From contig JAMKCF010000013.1 of the NCBI GenBank assembly GCA_023634235.1, positions 7,477,827 through 7,541,826 of the forward strand: DNA of 64,000 nucleotides, given 5' to 3'. Each line of letters opens with the position of its first letter. Position 1 is the stretch's first letter. The position numbers were made by a program, and so were the translations under genes. This document shows positions 8,943 to 19,740 of this stretch, one piece after another. The notes beneath the pieces are model-generated. The model was not told the origin of the DNA and searched no databases. It worked only from the letters and a program-made list of their open reading frames with translations. Origin of the DNA: Pisaster brevispinus. Taxonomy: Eukaryota; Echinodermata; Asteroidea; Forcipulatida; Asteriidae.

Positions 8943-10347
8943 AGATGTAACTTTGCTCAAAAGTTGTGAGACAGGAGAGAATTATGATGATGCTTTACAT
9001 ATTTATCCTACAAACAAACAAGTTGATAAATTCAATCTGCAGAGAATGCACAAGAAATGTCCAGATTCTGTATACATTGAAGCTAAGGACTATGAAAGAG
9101 ATGGAAATGGTAATTTGAAACAAAGACAACAACCGATGAAATCAACTGGAAAGTGTTCTTTATGTAGATCATTATGGCTTGGTGTTGGTGCACGAGTTAT
9201 GTTGAGTAAAAATATAGATGTATCAGATGGACTTGTAAACGGAGCATTTGGAACAGTTAGTGGTATAGAGATGTTACCTGATCAATGTAGTCCTAAATAT
9301 ATCGATGTAACATTTGATAATAAGAATGTTGGCTCCAAACTAAGAAGACTGTCATCATCACTACATGATACAAATACTGTTGCTATTGAGATGCAGGAAG
9401 AGCACATTGGAAAGTCATGTATCCGCAAACAATTTCCATTAAAACTGGCATGGGCTTGTACAGCACATAAGGTACAAGGTATGACTACTGACAGAGCCGT
9501 TGTGTGTCTTGAACGTACATTTTCAGCAGGTCAAGCTTATGTGAGTTTGAGTCGTGTAACATCATTAAAGGGTCTTGTTATTGAAGGATATGATGAGAAA
9601 CTCATATACTGTGATAAATCTGTTGCAGAAGCTTTGGAGGCAATGGATGTAGTAACTGGAATTGATGATTGTATTGATGATAACAATCAAACTGATATTG
9701 GTACATGTATTATGTTACATAATGTTCAAGGTTTGGCACCTCATTTTCAGGATTTGAAATGTCAAAGACAAATGATTGATTCAGATTTCATCTGCTTAAC
9801 GGAAACATGGATTAAGGCTGATCAGATTGTTGATTTTGGTTTGGAAGGTTTCAAGTGTTACCATCAAATAAGAGCCTTGTCATATGTTGATTCTATGAAG
9901 ACACTACAACAATATAGTCATGGTGGAGTTTCAGTGTATGGCAAGAGAAATAAACAGTTCAGTCGTTTGAATATCTCAGTACACAATTTAGAGTATGTTG
10001 CTTTTCATATTATTTCACATGTATCAGTTGTAGTTGTAGTTATTTACAGACCACCTTCTTATAAGATGCAAGATTTCATTGATAATCTAAAAAAGTTAAC
10101 AACTGAAATTCATAAGATTAGTACCAGATGCATAGTTATGGGAGATTTCAATGAGAATTTATTGAGTAATGATTCATGTATTGAAAAAGCAATGATAGAT
10201 CAAGGTTATAAACAATATGTAAATGATTTTACAACTGAGAATGCTACTTTGATTGACCATGTATATGCCAGAGGTATTGATCATGTTAACACTAGTATCA
10301 GACCAACATATTATAGTTACCATGAAGCAATTAGAATTGAATTTTGA
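8932..10347 (+). CDS. Helitron ORF3: second half of helicase and C-terminal AP-like endonuclease
   Basis: Reads on from the helicase of ORF2 after a 1-nt shift; there is no genuine start codon at 8932 (the codon is TTG). SLWLGVGARVMLSKN and LACTAHKVQGMT are helicase motifs V-VI regions, and GQAYVSLSRV is the PIF1-family signature. From about residue 260 an EEP domain begins: LHNVQGL, LTETWI, YRPPS, GDFNEN and IDHVYARG match the ordered motifs of the apurinic-like nuclease found in Helentrons and non-LTR retrotransposons. The last motif, normally Ser-Asp-His, reads SYH near the C-terminus, so the catalytic aspartate is replaced by tyrosine. The ORF ends normally six residues after that motif. 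Confidence 0.85.
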   Translation: MTNEDVTLLKSCETGENYDDALHIYPTNKQVDKFNLQRMHKKCPDSVYIEAKDYERDGNGNLKQRQQPMKSTGKCSLCRSLWLGVGARVMLSKNIDVSDGLVNGAFGTVSGIEMLPDQCSPKYIDVTFDNKNVGSKLRRLSSSLHDTNTVAIEMQEEHIGKSCIRKQFPLKLAWACTAHKVQGMTTDRAVVCLERTFSAGQAYVSLSRVTSLKGLVIEGYDEKLIYCDKSVAEALEAMDVVTGIDDCIDDNNQTDIGTCIMLHNVQGLAPHFQDLKCQRQMIDSDFICLTETWIKADQIVDFGLEGFKCYHQIRALSYVDSMKTLQQYSHGGVSVYGKRNKQFSRLNISVHNLEYVAFHIISHVSVVVVVIYRPPSYKMQDFIDNLKKLTTEIHKISTRCIVMGDFNENLLSNDSCIEKAMIDQGYKQYVNDFTTENATLIDHVYARGIDHVNTSIRPTYYSYHEAIRIEF

Positions 10348-10919
10348 AAAGGAGAATTTGTTGTTAAACAGTATTAACCAAAATGGCCAGTAAATGGGAA
10401 TACAGAGATGCTGTGTACCCTACATGAACATAACTGAGTTTGGGGTTTGTTTGTACATTGTAGCTAACTAAATGATTCAGACTAATATGATTCTCATTGA
10501 CACAAGCCAACCCTAAATTAGGTCATATGGCACAGGTACACATGTAATTGCTACAATTGAAATGCAAAAAACATATTGTTCAGTCACAAGAGTTGCTATT
10601 GGTGTACTACTAATGATTTTTGTATAATGGAAGTTTTTCTGGCCTGCTTGTTTCAACTGAAAGCATCCCGTGTGATAATTTTGATAGATGAATATTTAAG
10701 AGTTGCGAGACAAGAGAGCTTACAAACAGTACCTGACAAATTTTCAAATTTTGTACAGTATTGAATGTAAGGTCTGATGGAAAATTTCATAACATATGAT
10801 CAATATGAGTTTTGAACTGGACCTCATCTGAATGTTATCATGGGGCCTAATGGAAGAGTTGAAATTAACAAATTGATACAAAACATTCTATGGAATCAAC
10901 TCATACTACTCTCGAATAT
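10348..10919. other. Stretch without a recognisable gene after the Helitron
   Basis: No ORF with recognisable content is present; a 62-codon ORF at 10576-10764 is unlike anything I recognise. No 3' hairpin of either family (AGCTGTTCC or TGTTCGG arms) and no clear CTRR terminus are present, so the end of the Helitron could not be placed. Confidence 0.5.
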
Positions 10920-11229
10920 GAATACTGAAGACAAATTACTGTTCTGTGTCTGGGCATAAAGAAGCAGCAGGTCAAGCAAAGTTAGTTTGAGTCATGTGTC
11001 ATCATTAAAGGGACTAGTAATTTTAAGTTTTGATAAAAAATACATACCCAGCAGGCACTCGACGTCTTTCTGACGTCATATTATGGGTTTTATTGAGTCG
11101 CGACGTCAGATTACCAAAAAGTGACTGAAATACAATGTAAGATTGGCGACAAGTATTCAACGTAAGGTTATAACGTCGTATGGACGTCGTATTATGGTTG
11201 AAAGATGGTCGTGATTATGATAACTAAAA

Positions 11230-11712
11230 TGTGACTGAAAATGAACGTTACATTTTAGGTATATTTATAACCAAATAGTAACGTCATTGACCAGACGTTG
11301 CTTAGACGTCATTTTATTGTCATAGTTTAACCATCGCTTTATTACCACAGGCTGATCATAATCAAACGTCGTATTATTGTTTGTATTATAACCAATAAGT
11401 AACGTCATTGAGCAGACGTTGCATAGACGCATTTTAATGTCACTTTGTAACTGTTACTGTATTACCATAAGCCGACTATAAACAAACGTCATATTATTGT
11501 TTATATTATAACCACTTAGTAACGCCACTGAGCAGACGTTGCATAGACGTCATTTTATTGTCATAGTTTAACCATCCTTTTGTTACCACAGGCTGATCAT
11601 AGTCAAACGTTGTATTATTGTTTGTATTCTAACCAATAAGTAACGTCAGTGAGCAGACGTTGCAGAGACGTCATTTTAATGTCAGCTTGTAACCATAATT
11701 GTATTACCATAA
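11230..11712. repeat. Four 120-bp tandem repeats with 240-bp alternation
   Basis: Anchors ACCACAGGCTGATCAT (about 11345 and 11585) alternate with ACCATAAGC (about 11464 and 11704), while AAGTAACGTCA or close variants recur at every 120 bp step. The array is therefore a dimeric (A-B-A-B) structure within the TIR element. Confidence 0.75.
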
Positions 11713-11836
11713 GCAGCATGGGCATTCCTATATGGGCAGAATATGCAAAGGCCCATATGGGTATCAAATGGGGGAAAACATTGGCAATCCCATATGGGCA
11801 GAATATGCAAAGGCCCATATGGGTACCATTAAAAAC
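11713..11836. repeat. Direct duplication of about 60 bp containing CCCATATGGG palindromes
   Basis: The block TATGGGCAGAATATGCAAAG followed by GCCCATATGGGTA occurs at about 11732-11763 and again at 11792-11823. The two overlapping ORFs here (plus 71 aa, minus 78 aa) both read the duplicated block and are unlikely to be genes. Confidence 0.7.
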
Positions 11837-12581
11837 ATGCAAATTATCCATTAAACATTTTTAATTAAAAGGGTAGTAACCATGACTGTAAAGTCTTCGC
11901 TTGGTGGACTCTATATATAACACAGCCATGTATTACTACCACTGACTGTAATGTAGTTTGTATTTAGTTAATCGGTATTGTAGTTAATGCGGTATTGTAG
12001 CTAAGTAGTATACATGTGATTGTTCATATAACAATTAGTCATACATAATTAGACTAATATTAACATCAACAATTTCATATCAGTAGACAGTCAATTAATG
12101 ACGTCATTAATTGACCGTCTGTATTTGACGTCAGGTAGGGAATTTTACCGACGTCTTAATGACGTTCATTTATTGACTGTCTGCCGACGTCAGATTGTGG
12201 TCGGAAATATTACGTCGTATTATAGTCGGTAAAAGACGTCCTACAAACTTTCACATAGAACCATGAGGCGACCGTCACCCGACGTCGGGATTTGACGTCG
12301 ATTTAACGTTATTGTGACCATCTTGTGCCTGCTGGGTATATGTGACAAATATCTAGCAGAAGATTTTGAGGCAACGGATTTAGTAAGTGCAATTTATGAT
12401 TTTTTTGATGATACAATCATACTGACTATGATACATGTACATGTACTATGTTACATATTGTTCAAGGTTTGGGCCTCCATTTTAAAGACAAATGATTTAT
12501 TTGAATTTCATCTGGTTAATGGAAACATGAATTAAGGCTGATCAGACTGTTAATTTTGGTTTGGAAGATTTCAAGTGTTAC

Positions 12582-12740
12582 AATAATAATGATAATAATA
12601 CAGTATTTATATAGTGCCAAAATTCATGAAAAAACAAGCTCTAAGGCGCTTTACACAAGGTTTTAGGGAACTAGTTACACATTAAACAGTGTACAATTAG
12701 AAAACCACTACTGGAACAATTTTAAAAATAGACAGGAAAA
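12582..12740. mobile_element. Short interspersed insertion (ATAATAATG start)
   Basis: This segment splits the decayed Helitron between GTGTTAC and AATCAAGTAAGAGC. It starts with a simple AATAATAATGATAATAATA tract and has TTTATATAGTGCC and AAGGCGCTTTACACAAGG, a pattern common to many marine invertebrate interspersed repeats. No RNA polymerase III boxes are obvious. Confidence 0.55.
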
Positions 12741-13135
12741 TCAAGTAAGAGCTTTGTTTTATGGTGATTATATGAAGATATTACGGCAACAAAGTCAAAG
12801 TAAAATGTATGGCAACAGAGATTTTCCGTCCATCTGGCCGTCCGGCTGGCCGTCTGCGATATATACAGATGTTAAAGATATAGATGTTAAAGTTTTAAAG
12901 TTTACGATTTAGTTAAAGTTTAAAATTACACAAGCTATTAGGGAACTAGTTACACATTAAACACTGTACAATTAAAAAACCACTACAGGAACAATTTTTA
13001 AAATAGACAGGAAAATCAAGTAAGAGCTTTGTTTTATGGTGAAGATATTACGGCAACAAAGTCAAAGTCAAAGTGTATGGCAACAGAGATTTTCCGTCCG
13101 TCTGGCCGTCTGTGATATATATAGATGTTAAAGTT
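12646..13135. repeat. Tandem duplication with unit of about 280 bp
   Basis: The block from GGGAACTAGTTACACATTAAAC through ATTACGGCAACAAAGTCAAAG to AGATTTTCCGTCC occurs at about 12667-12900 and 12948-13135. It contains part of the short insertion plus part of the decayed Helitron, so the duplication is younger than both. Confidence 0.75.
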
Positions 13136-13169
13136 TACAGTGACCCCGTTTACACTACATGTAGATCCG

Positions 13170-13607
13170 GCAAGGGGGGATCAAAGGAGGATCATATCCT
13201 GCAAGGACGATCATCAGAGGATCAAATCCTGCAAGGACGATCATCAGAGGATCAAATCCTGCAAGGACGGTCAACAGAGGATCAAATCCTGCAAGGACGA
13301 TCAACAGAGGATCAAATCCTGCAAGGACGATCAACGGAGGATCAGATCCTGCAAGGACGATCATCAGAGGATCAAATCCTGCAAGGACGGTCAACAGAGG
13401 ATCAAATCCTGCAAGGACGGTCAACAGAGGATCAAATCCTGCAAGGACGATCAACGGAGGATCAGGTCCTGCAGGGACGATCAATGGAGGATCAAATCCT
13501 GCAAGGACGATCAACAGAGGATCAGATCCTGCAAGGACAATCAACAGAGGATCAAATCCTGCAAGGACGATCAACAGAGGATCAGATCCTGCAAGGACGA
13601 TCAAACT
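13170..13607. repeat. 30-bp minisatellite, about 14.5 copies
   Basis: The unit is GGATCAAATCCTGCAAGGAC followed by GATCAACAGA. Because 30 is a multiple of three, both listed forward frames and one reverse frame stay open (178, 163 and 204 codons). They would encode 10-residue repeats such as EDQILQGRST or RIKSCKDDQQ. Openness is explained by the period and is not evidence of coding. The array is flanked by imperfect inverse sequences (CCGGCAAGGGGGGATCA at about 13167; TTAATCCCCCTTTGCCGG at about 13645), so it probably sits inside a terminal-inverted-repeat element. Confidence 0.9.
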
Positions 13608-14061
13608 GATTGCTGACGCGTTCACACTTGAGTCTGATCGCGCATTAATCCCCCTTTGCCGGCCTCGGTTCAACGGAAGTTCCACACTCAAAGTCATGGA
13701 GCAAGTTTGAGTGGGCGAAACTGTTACGTAGCTCTCGAATCGACCATAGTCGACCATGCTCCAGTGCATAGTTCAATATAGTCAATCTTCCTGTGCTCTA
13801 TGGTTTCTGGTTAGTCTAGTCCATCTAGTCAAGTCTAGTCGCCACTTGAACTTGCTCATTGATTGCGCGCACTTGCAGAATCACGTGTTGCCTGGGGTGA
13901 TGCATGCTGCTGCCATCTTAGTTTATGCTTTGTTCACTAATTTTCATTTTAATGGAGGATTTGCAGTGTTGTTGCCCTTAATTCTGGCATAATTTTACGG
14001 CCAATATTGTGGTAGAATGGTAGCGAAGAAAGAAATTAGAGTGTCTAGATGACGGTCACAC

Positions 14062-14572
14062 ATGCGAGTCATGATGGCAAGAAGGGCATGGTTAGTGGAG
14101 CGACAGGTTGTCACGTTTGTGCTAATGCTGGCAACAGCATTTCTTGAACATAACCTTAACAACGATGAATTGAAGGAACACTTCAGAGTAAAGAGGGACA
14201 CATTCCCGTTAATCTGCAACCTGCTGCGGCCAAAACTCGCCAAAAGAAATACTCGTTCCGTCAATCAATTTTTGTGGAAAAGTGAGTTGCCATTGCGCTA
14301 TGGAGAATGGCAACCAATGTTGAGTTTAGGACAATTGGAGTGCTATTTGGTGTCAGTCGAGCTACAGCCTGTTTAATCGTACACCAAGTCACCAAAGCGA
14401 TTGTATCTCTTCAAAGACAATTTTTGAAATTCCCCACCAGAGAGGCCTTGAAAGAAACAATCTGGGGATTCGAATTGAGATGGGGATTCCCTCACAGCTG
14501 CCTAGTTTGGGGGATTTGTGATCAGAGTTGCCTTCTCCTATTAAAGTGGATAGCCCTGAAGCATTTATGAGC
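14062..14572 (+). pseudogene. PIF/Harbinger (HARBI1-like) transposase fragment
   Basis: Frame 1 (14062 on) reads a helical N-terminal part with FRVKRDTFPLICNLLRPKL, typical of the region before the Harbinger nuclease. After a frameshift near 14290 a second frame reads ALWRMATNVEFRTIGVLFGV, then SRATACLIVHQVTKAI and KETIWGFELRWGFPH, which resemble the HARBI1 segment leading to the first catalytic Asp (usually GAIDGSH). The sequence degenerates there and the DDE residues are not present. It is a non-functional 5' piece of a transposase gene. Confidence 0.65.
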
Positions 14573-15428
14573 AGCACCTGCCTGGGTTTGAATTCAAAAG
14601 ACTGCAATCCAAGGCCCGTCTGCCATGTATGTGGTGTGAACCTAGCACATCGATCACACAGGATCTCAAGCAGTAGCTCAATGACCTTTGCTTTCACAAC
14701 TTCAAAGTTCAAGGTGTCAGTGCAGTCTTTTCTTTTGGTCAAAACTTAAAAGAAAACATTTTAGGCCAGTTTTTTTTGTAGGATCATGTATTGACTCTGG
14801 TTATAACATACGCTTGAAAATGAAGTTTATTGAACATGTTGCAGACTCAAAACTGATGCGAATGCAGAGTTGATTTCTCTTTGACAGTTTGAGCTGATGA
14901 AGTGAACTCGATTGAGTACCTAAAACACCAGCCACATGATATGTTTTTGGTTGGAATCTCAGTAGCCAGAAGAACACTGCAACCAACCTAAACTGACTGA
15001 AAACATCTGAATGTTTGTACATTGGATTTGAAATGTGTACAGCAGGTACACAGTGTTCTTGAGTTGAGCTCTCCATTGTTTAGCAATCTCCTGTTGGAAC
15101 AGTGTGTGCTGGGAGACATCTTCATTAGAGGAAACATTAGACAGGATGAGATGTTCTAGAAACTTGTGGTTAGTACAAGTTAAAAGAGAATAGGACTTGA
15201 TCAATTCTTTTGTCATAGATAATTTCAGGAAACTTGTTTGTTTGCACATGTGATTTAAAACCATTATAAAGATACAGTAATTGTTTTGATTGCATTGTTT
15301 GGCTGATCAGCAGAAAGTGAATGTATGTCTTTTTTAGTAATAACCGTCAATTTAAGTATGTATGTATCTTTATTTGACATCAGTTTAGCGCTGGTTCATG
15401 ATACTTTTAGGTGTATTTCAGTTTCTTG
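14573..15428. other. No supported gene
   Basis: Several overlapping ORFs of 60-117 codons occur on both strands (for example minus 14389-14742 and 14959-15264). None shows a recognisable domain, splice structure or start context, and the first overlaps the transposase remnant antisense. Confidence 0.4.
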
Positions 15429-15624
15429 GATTTAAAATGATTTTTTTTTCTCTTCAAAATAACCAATTATATACTGATTTATTTATTTCAGAAAGGTAGG
15501 TAGCCAACAAGGTTTATGGTTTAGAGAAAGTTTCTTTAAATTTGTTGGCTATTAACCTTTCTGAAATAAATAAATCAGTACATAATTGGTTATTTTGAAG
15601 AGAAAAAAAAATCATTTTAAATCC
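15429..15624. repeat. Foldback element with arms of about 68 bp
   Basis: The left arm 15429-15498 (GGATTTAAAATGATTTTTTT to CTGATTTATTTATTTCAGAA) is matched almost perfectly by the inverse at 15556-15624 (TTCTGAAATAAATAAATCAG to ATCATTTTAAATCC). The spacer is about 58 nt. It would form a long cruciform or RNA hairpin. Confidence 0.85.
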
Positions 15625-15774
15625 TTAAAAGATATTCTGGATAAGGGGCAAGGAGTTTAACCTCAAATAAAATTGTAACTGCAGGTACAGAACTTTGTTT
15701 AAATTAAATGTGTTTTATTTTGTCATTTCCAATGCTTATTTTACAACATTTGGTTTGCCATCAATATTTAAACA

Positions 15775-15915
15775 AGTGACTCGTGACTCGGACTTGGACT
15801 CGGACCAAGTGACTCGTGACTCGGACTCGGACTCGGACCAAGTGACTCGGGACTCGGACTCCCCCTCGGACCTAATGACTCGTGACTCGGACTCGGACTT
15901 GACACAGGTGACTCG
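15775..15915. repeat. GACTCG-rich minisatellite
   Basis: Repeats of AAGTGACTCGTGACTCGGAC with nested GGACTC hexamers give period-30 to 33 units, four to five copies. The ORF through it (DSDSDQVTR repeats) is a by-product of the repeat. Confidence 0.75.
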
Positions 15916-15984
15916 ACTACAAAACTGTTTAGATGGGATGTAAAGCTGTTTGGCCTATGTGTTGTGTAATGCATTTAAAAGAAG

Positions 15985-18900
15985 CCAGTGACCACAGTTA
16001 CACTTAAGAGAAGGGGTTTTTCTGGCATTGGCTGGTGAATGCATTGTAGGCGGTGTAAATCTTTACGAGGTGCTACACAACTTGGTCTCACAATTGTCCG
16101 CCCCCCCCCTAAAAAAAGGGAGGAAAAACTTGAAATTTCTTTTTGTTCAAGCGCCTGGAGTACTTATTGATACATGTAGTTATGCGTACTATATACATGT
16201 GTAAGTCTATTTTATTATTGTTCATATTAATTGTGCATGTATCAAATTGTACCCTTATGTGCAATGTGTATGCCCTCAATTCATATTGAATTGAAATGAC
16301 ATTGTAATTAAAATGATGATTTTGGTAGTTTACTGTCTTTATATTTTTGTGTCCTAGATATTATGTTTCATTCATATTTACCTGGGACACTTTAATGTGA
16401 TTTGTTTAGAGGAGATCACGTGGCCATATTTAAACGTGTGATTTAAACACAGTCACAGTCTGTTTGAAAATGACCTGACAACATTGAGTCAAATAGGGTT
16501 CTATGAGATGATTGAGAGCACGCAAATTTTACAGCCCACTTGTAGTTGGTAGTTTACATATTTGGCTTGCACAGTTTGAATCTTGCATGACATGGTTTAA
16601 ACCTAAGCTTACGAGTTCCAAACTTGCACGAGAAGCTACTTAACACTCAATTTGACGCAGAGTCTGGATGAACGAGGTTAAACTCAGAGTTATTCTCAAC
16701 TTTTAGAAATTTGTTTGTTTCCTACTCTTTTGTGCCCTTATCGTGAAAAAAAGTAATTTAATGGATCATCAATGGCCATACATGAGAGTTGCCAAAGAAC
16801 CCATTTTTAGTGACAGCGTTTTATTGTAGATATTGGTACCAGTGTCATGTAACCTCAATGTGTTCAAATTAATTTAGATATTATGTCAAATAAAGTGATA
16901 ACTTTTATTTATGTTTACTTTCAGCAGTTGTTCTGTGCATCCTGGCAAGTATTAAACTGGCGATACTCTTCAGATAGTCTCTGCAAAAAATCAACCTTGC
17001 ATAAAGAATTGAGAACCAGTTGATGTACTCCACTGATGTCCAATTATGCTTCTAATAGTTCTATATGTACATGTACACATGATCATGGTGGTATGTATGC
17101 CTGCCAATACCTTTGGTGAAACACCAATAAAATGCACAGTATTTCTATGTCATTGCAAAGTATTAGGAAGTATTTTTGTGTGTTATATATTGAAGTCTAG
17201 TACAGGATCGGTATATTTTCTAACTAAATACCAATGGTTTTACATCTGAAAGCTTAGTTGTCACACAATGTAGGTCCTTCTGGCATAAGTCTTTCAGACA
17301 AATATCACATCTCATTATTTGTAAAAGTTAAACAAATAGAATTCAAAGACCCCACAAAATATTGCAGTTAGTTTAATCAGTAGCAGTAATAAGCCTCACA
17401 TAATTGTGCACAGTGAGCATTAACCTAATTTTCATTGTTTGTACCAAAAGTAGAAAACACGACTTCATGCGTTGGCTATATGGTGTATTTGTTTATATAA
17501 TACAGGCAGCTAGTCTGATAAAACTGCAGCAGTTGATTGGCTGCATTTTATACACATGTTGAATACGGGTGAGTGCTTTGTAGCAGAATGTAATCACTAG
17601 GTGAAATCTGGACTATTCCATTTTATGAGGCGAAGCTGAGTGAAATGAAAAAGCCAGATTTCAGATTGCCGGAACGATTGAATTCTGAATCAATGCAAGA
17701 ACAGAATGCATTCAATATATGTTCTATATAACTCAAACATAGATCCTTGTCACTTGAATTTTGTTTCACTTTGTACAATATAGACACAGAAAGTCATCCA
17801 CCCAATCTGAAAATTCTAAAAAACAAATTTGTAAATAATGTGACAGCTCAATGTCACCAACCATGTCCACCTGATGAATCACTGTACATGACCTCGATAA
17901 ACAAGCAGCAATGGATCTATGTTGGATTGCAATGGGGGAATAAAAATGGAAATCAGTATAATTTGTCCTACATTTATTTCCATGTCCAATGGTTAGGATG
18001 GTCCAATCAAATGACAAAGATCTATGTGGGAAATATACAAAAGTTATTTAAAAAAAATTGTTTTTGTCCTACTGGTGAAACAAGCCGAAGGGACATAACT
18101 CAAGGATTTGGCATATCAACTCTTTACTTTGTGTGTGGATTGGTCTTGGGATCCCCAGAAACCTATTGTTTTTTAATACACCATTTTAATTCACCTTTCT
18201 TTTTCATTGTTTTATAGCACGTAATTATTTCATATGTGAATAGTCCACAATTACAAACTTGAGAATAGATTTAACAAATAAGAACAATTGCCAGTCTTAG
18301 TATATGCGTGCTTCAAGTATATTTACAAATCCCATGCATGTAGCGTTGATATTCTTGGAGATGTGATCTCAACTGCAGAAAAGCATCTCTTGGCAAGCCA
18401 TCTGTTTAGCAATAGACTCTCGGTGCAAGTCAACAGTTTTTGGAATTACTTTGATTCCACATACATTGCTTTTATGCGTGAAGGAAACAAATTTGTGCAC
18501 TATAACGGGTCCCAATGTTTAAATCATGCACGACTTGCACAGTCTATAGCTGATACTTCGGGACGCTGGGATGCAAATCAGCAGCAACCACGAACTACAA
18601 CTGTTTGACAAAAAAAAAATTAATGGTTCGATTGTGATTTATTCAAAATATTGTAAACACATATCTCAATATGTATGTTAAAAGCCATGGAACATACTAA
18701 TTTTTGTGTTTTAATGTAATTCATTGTTGACAGCATCTAGATCAATTATTCAGGTTTTGGTTCAGTATGATCAGCAGACATGTTTATTTGTCCATATCAA
18801 TGAGAACAATGAGAACAAAAGAATAATACAACATTCCATTGAACTAAGTTTTATTGACAAGGTATGCTGTTGACTCAGTTCACCTTACATCATCATTACA

Positions 18901-19740
18901 AAATTGTTGTGCCATTTGTGGTATTTACTTTGTTACCTGTTGACTCCCAAAATAGAAGGTGTGGCACAGTCATTGCTTTTGACATTGGTGCAAGGGGTAG
19001 ACATAGACAATTAGCTCCTTTCATTAGAGAATGCGTACAGACACTATTGGTTGTTTGGCAAGCGTCACACGACCATCAGCTCCATACAAAAGGCGTTACA
19101 TTTATTGTGTGAAAAGTCTATCGCATTCACTTATTGCTCAAACCCAATATCTACTTCAAGTGAAAACAATCACAATTCCATTAGCACCATGCTTGACTGT
19201 TGATGATTGCCACAAATTGAGAATACTTGTTTTTACAACCCATTTCAGAATTATCATAAAATGCATGCAAGTATTTATCCTTGAAGTAACATTTCACTTG
19301 AGGTTTGGATGAGCCATACTTAACCACGGGATAAAGGTGTTTATTCGCTATTTCAATCTAGTATTGACTTTGACTGCAAAATAGTGCTCTTGAAATAACT
19401 AAACATGTTAAATAATTATTTTAACAAAGGAGATTATAAATACAAATCATTTCAGAATAAAAATAATTGTATTGAAACTTTTTCTTGAGCTGTGTCCTGT
19501 TGTCTTCTTTGGCAAATAAATAATTGATAACAATAATTATATCAATACAAAGTAATAAAGTGATTTCAATTGCCTTGTCTGTTATTCAGGAGTGAATTAG
19601 GCTACTGTACTAGTTTTGTAGAGACACACGGGGCATTAGCATTTCTTTTAGGTTATCAACCTGTTGATCGTTAATTTCCTTCCTCGAATAACTGTTTTGA
19701 AATACAATACTTTTCCTTATCAGCTGCTAGTTATAATATA
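15985..19740. other. Gene-poor stretch
   Basis: Scattered ORFs up to 156 codons (17747-18217, starting at TTG) and 106 codons (18288-18608) have no recognisable motif. A C-run lies at about 16101. Part of an interspersed repeat related to 59470-59700 lies at about 16005-16090 (GGGGTTTTTCTGGCATTGGCTG). A weakly matched inverted arrangement may exist at 17580-17680. I see no supported gene here. Confidence 0.4.

Larger units (their letters stand above)
4266..10347 (+). mobile_element. Helentron-type Helitron (Rep-helicase-endonuclease), broken coding region
   Basis: Three consecutive ORFs encode, in order, an N-terminal repeat region, a cysteine-rich DUF6570-like region, the HUH Rep nuclease, a PIF1-like helicase and an endonuclease/exonuclease/phosphatase (EEP) domain. 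That order defines Helentrons, as opposed to canonical Helitrons that lack the EEP domain. ORF1 and ORF2 share a frame and are separated by one TAG (6813-6815). ORF2 and ORF3 are joined by a 1-nt shift near 8930. No terminal hairpin or CTRR end was found after 10347, so the 3' end is lost or unrecognised. At the 5' side the frame stays open up to the hairpin array, so the true start is probably missing. Confidence 0.85.
11047..12336. mobile_element. 1.29 kb TIR DNA element flanked by TA, inserted in the decayed Helitron
   Basis: The left end CCCAGCAGGCAC (11047-11058) is the exact inverse of GTGCCTGCTGGG (12325-12336), and both ends are flanked by TA. Comparison with the intact Helitron at 9600-9620 shows an uninterrupted sequence, which acts as an empty site and supports a TA target duplication. 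There is no transposase inside; the content is tandem 120-bp repeats and many GACGTC motifs. TA duplication would fit Tc1/mariner or a similar superfamily, but the superfamily is not proven. Confidence 0.8.
10920..12860 (+). pseudogene. Decayed second Helitron copy (helicase C-terminus and endonuclease), interrupted twice
   Basis: The block at 10960-11046 matches the intact copy at about 9520-9612 (GCAGGTCAAGC, GTTTGAGTC, CATCATTAAAGGG). It resumes after a 1.29 kb insertion at 12337 (TGTGACAAATATCTAGCAGA against TGTGATAAATCTGTTGCAGA). It then follows the endonuclease part through TTGGAAGATTTCAAGTGTTAC (about 12560-12581). A second insertion of about 160 bp (12582-12740) follows, and the homology resumes at AATCAAGTAAGAGCTTTG (12739 on), matching 9868-9960. 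Stops and indels are frequent, so it is dead. Confidence 0.7.

Noticed and set aside
8377..9560. Idea that the Helitron helicase was captured from the host PIF1 in this window
   Set aside because: PIF1-like helicases are ancestral to all Helitrons. The two proteins share only family motifs and the host gene has introns throughout; their proximity is most likely chance.
13073..13769. 178-, 163- and 204-codon ORFs in the 30-bp minisatellite
   Set aside because: The period is a multiple of three and all frames stay open for that reason alone.
14389..14742. 117-codon minus ORF
   Set aside because: It overlaps the Harbinger fragment antisense and has no domain or start context.
17747..18217. 156-codon ORF
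   Set aside because: It begins with TTG, has no recognisable motif and no splice or promoter context; kept only as a note in the gene-poor stretch.
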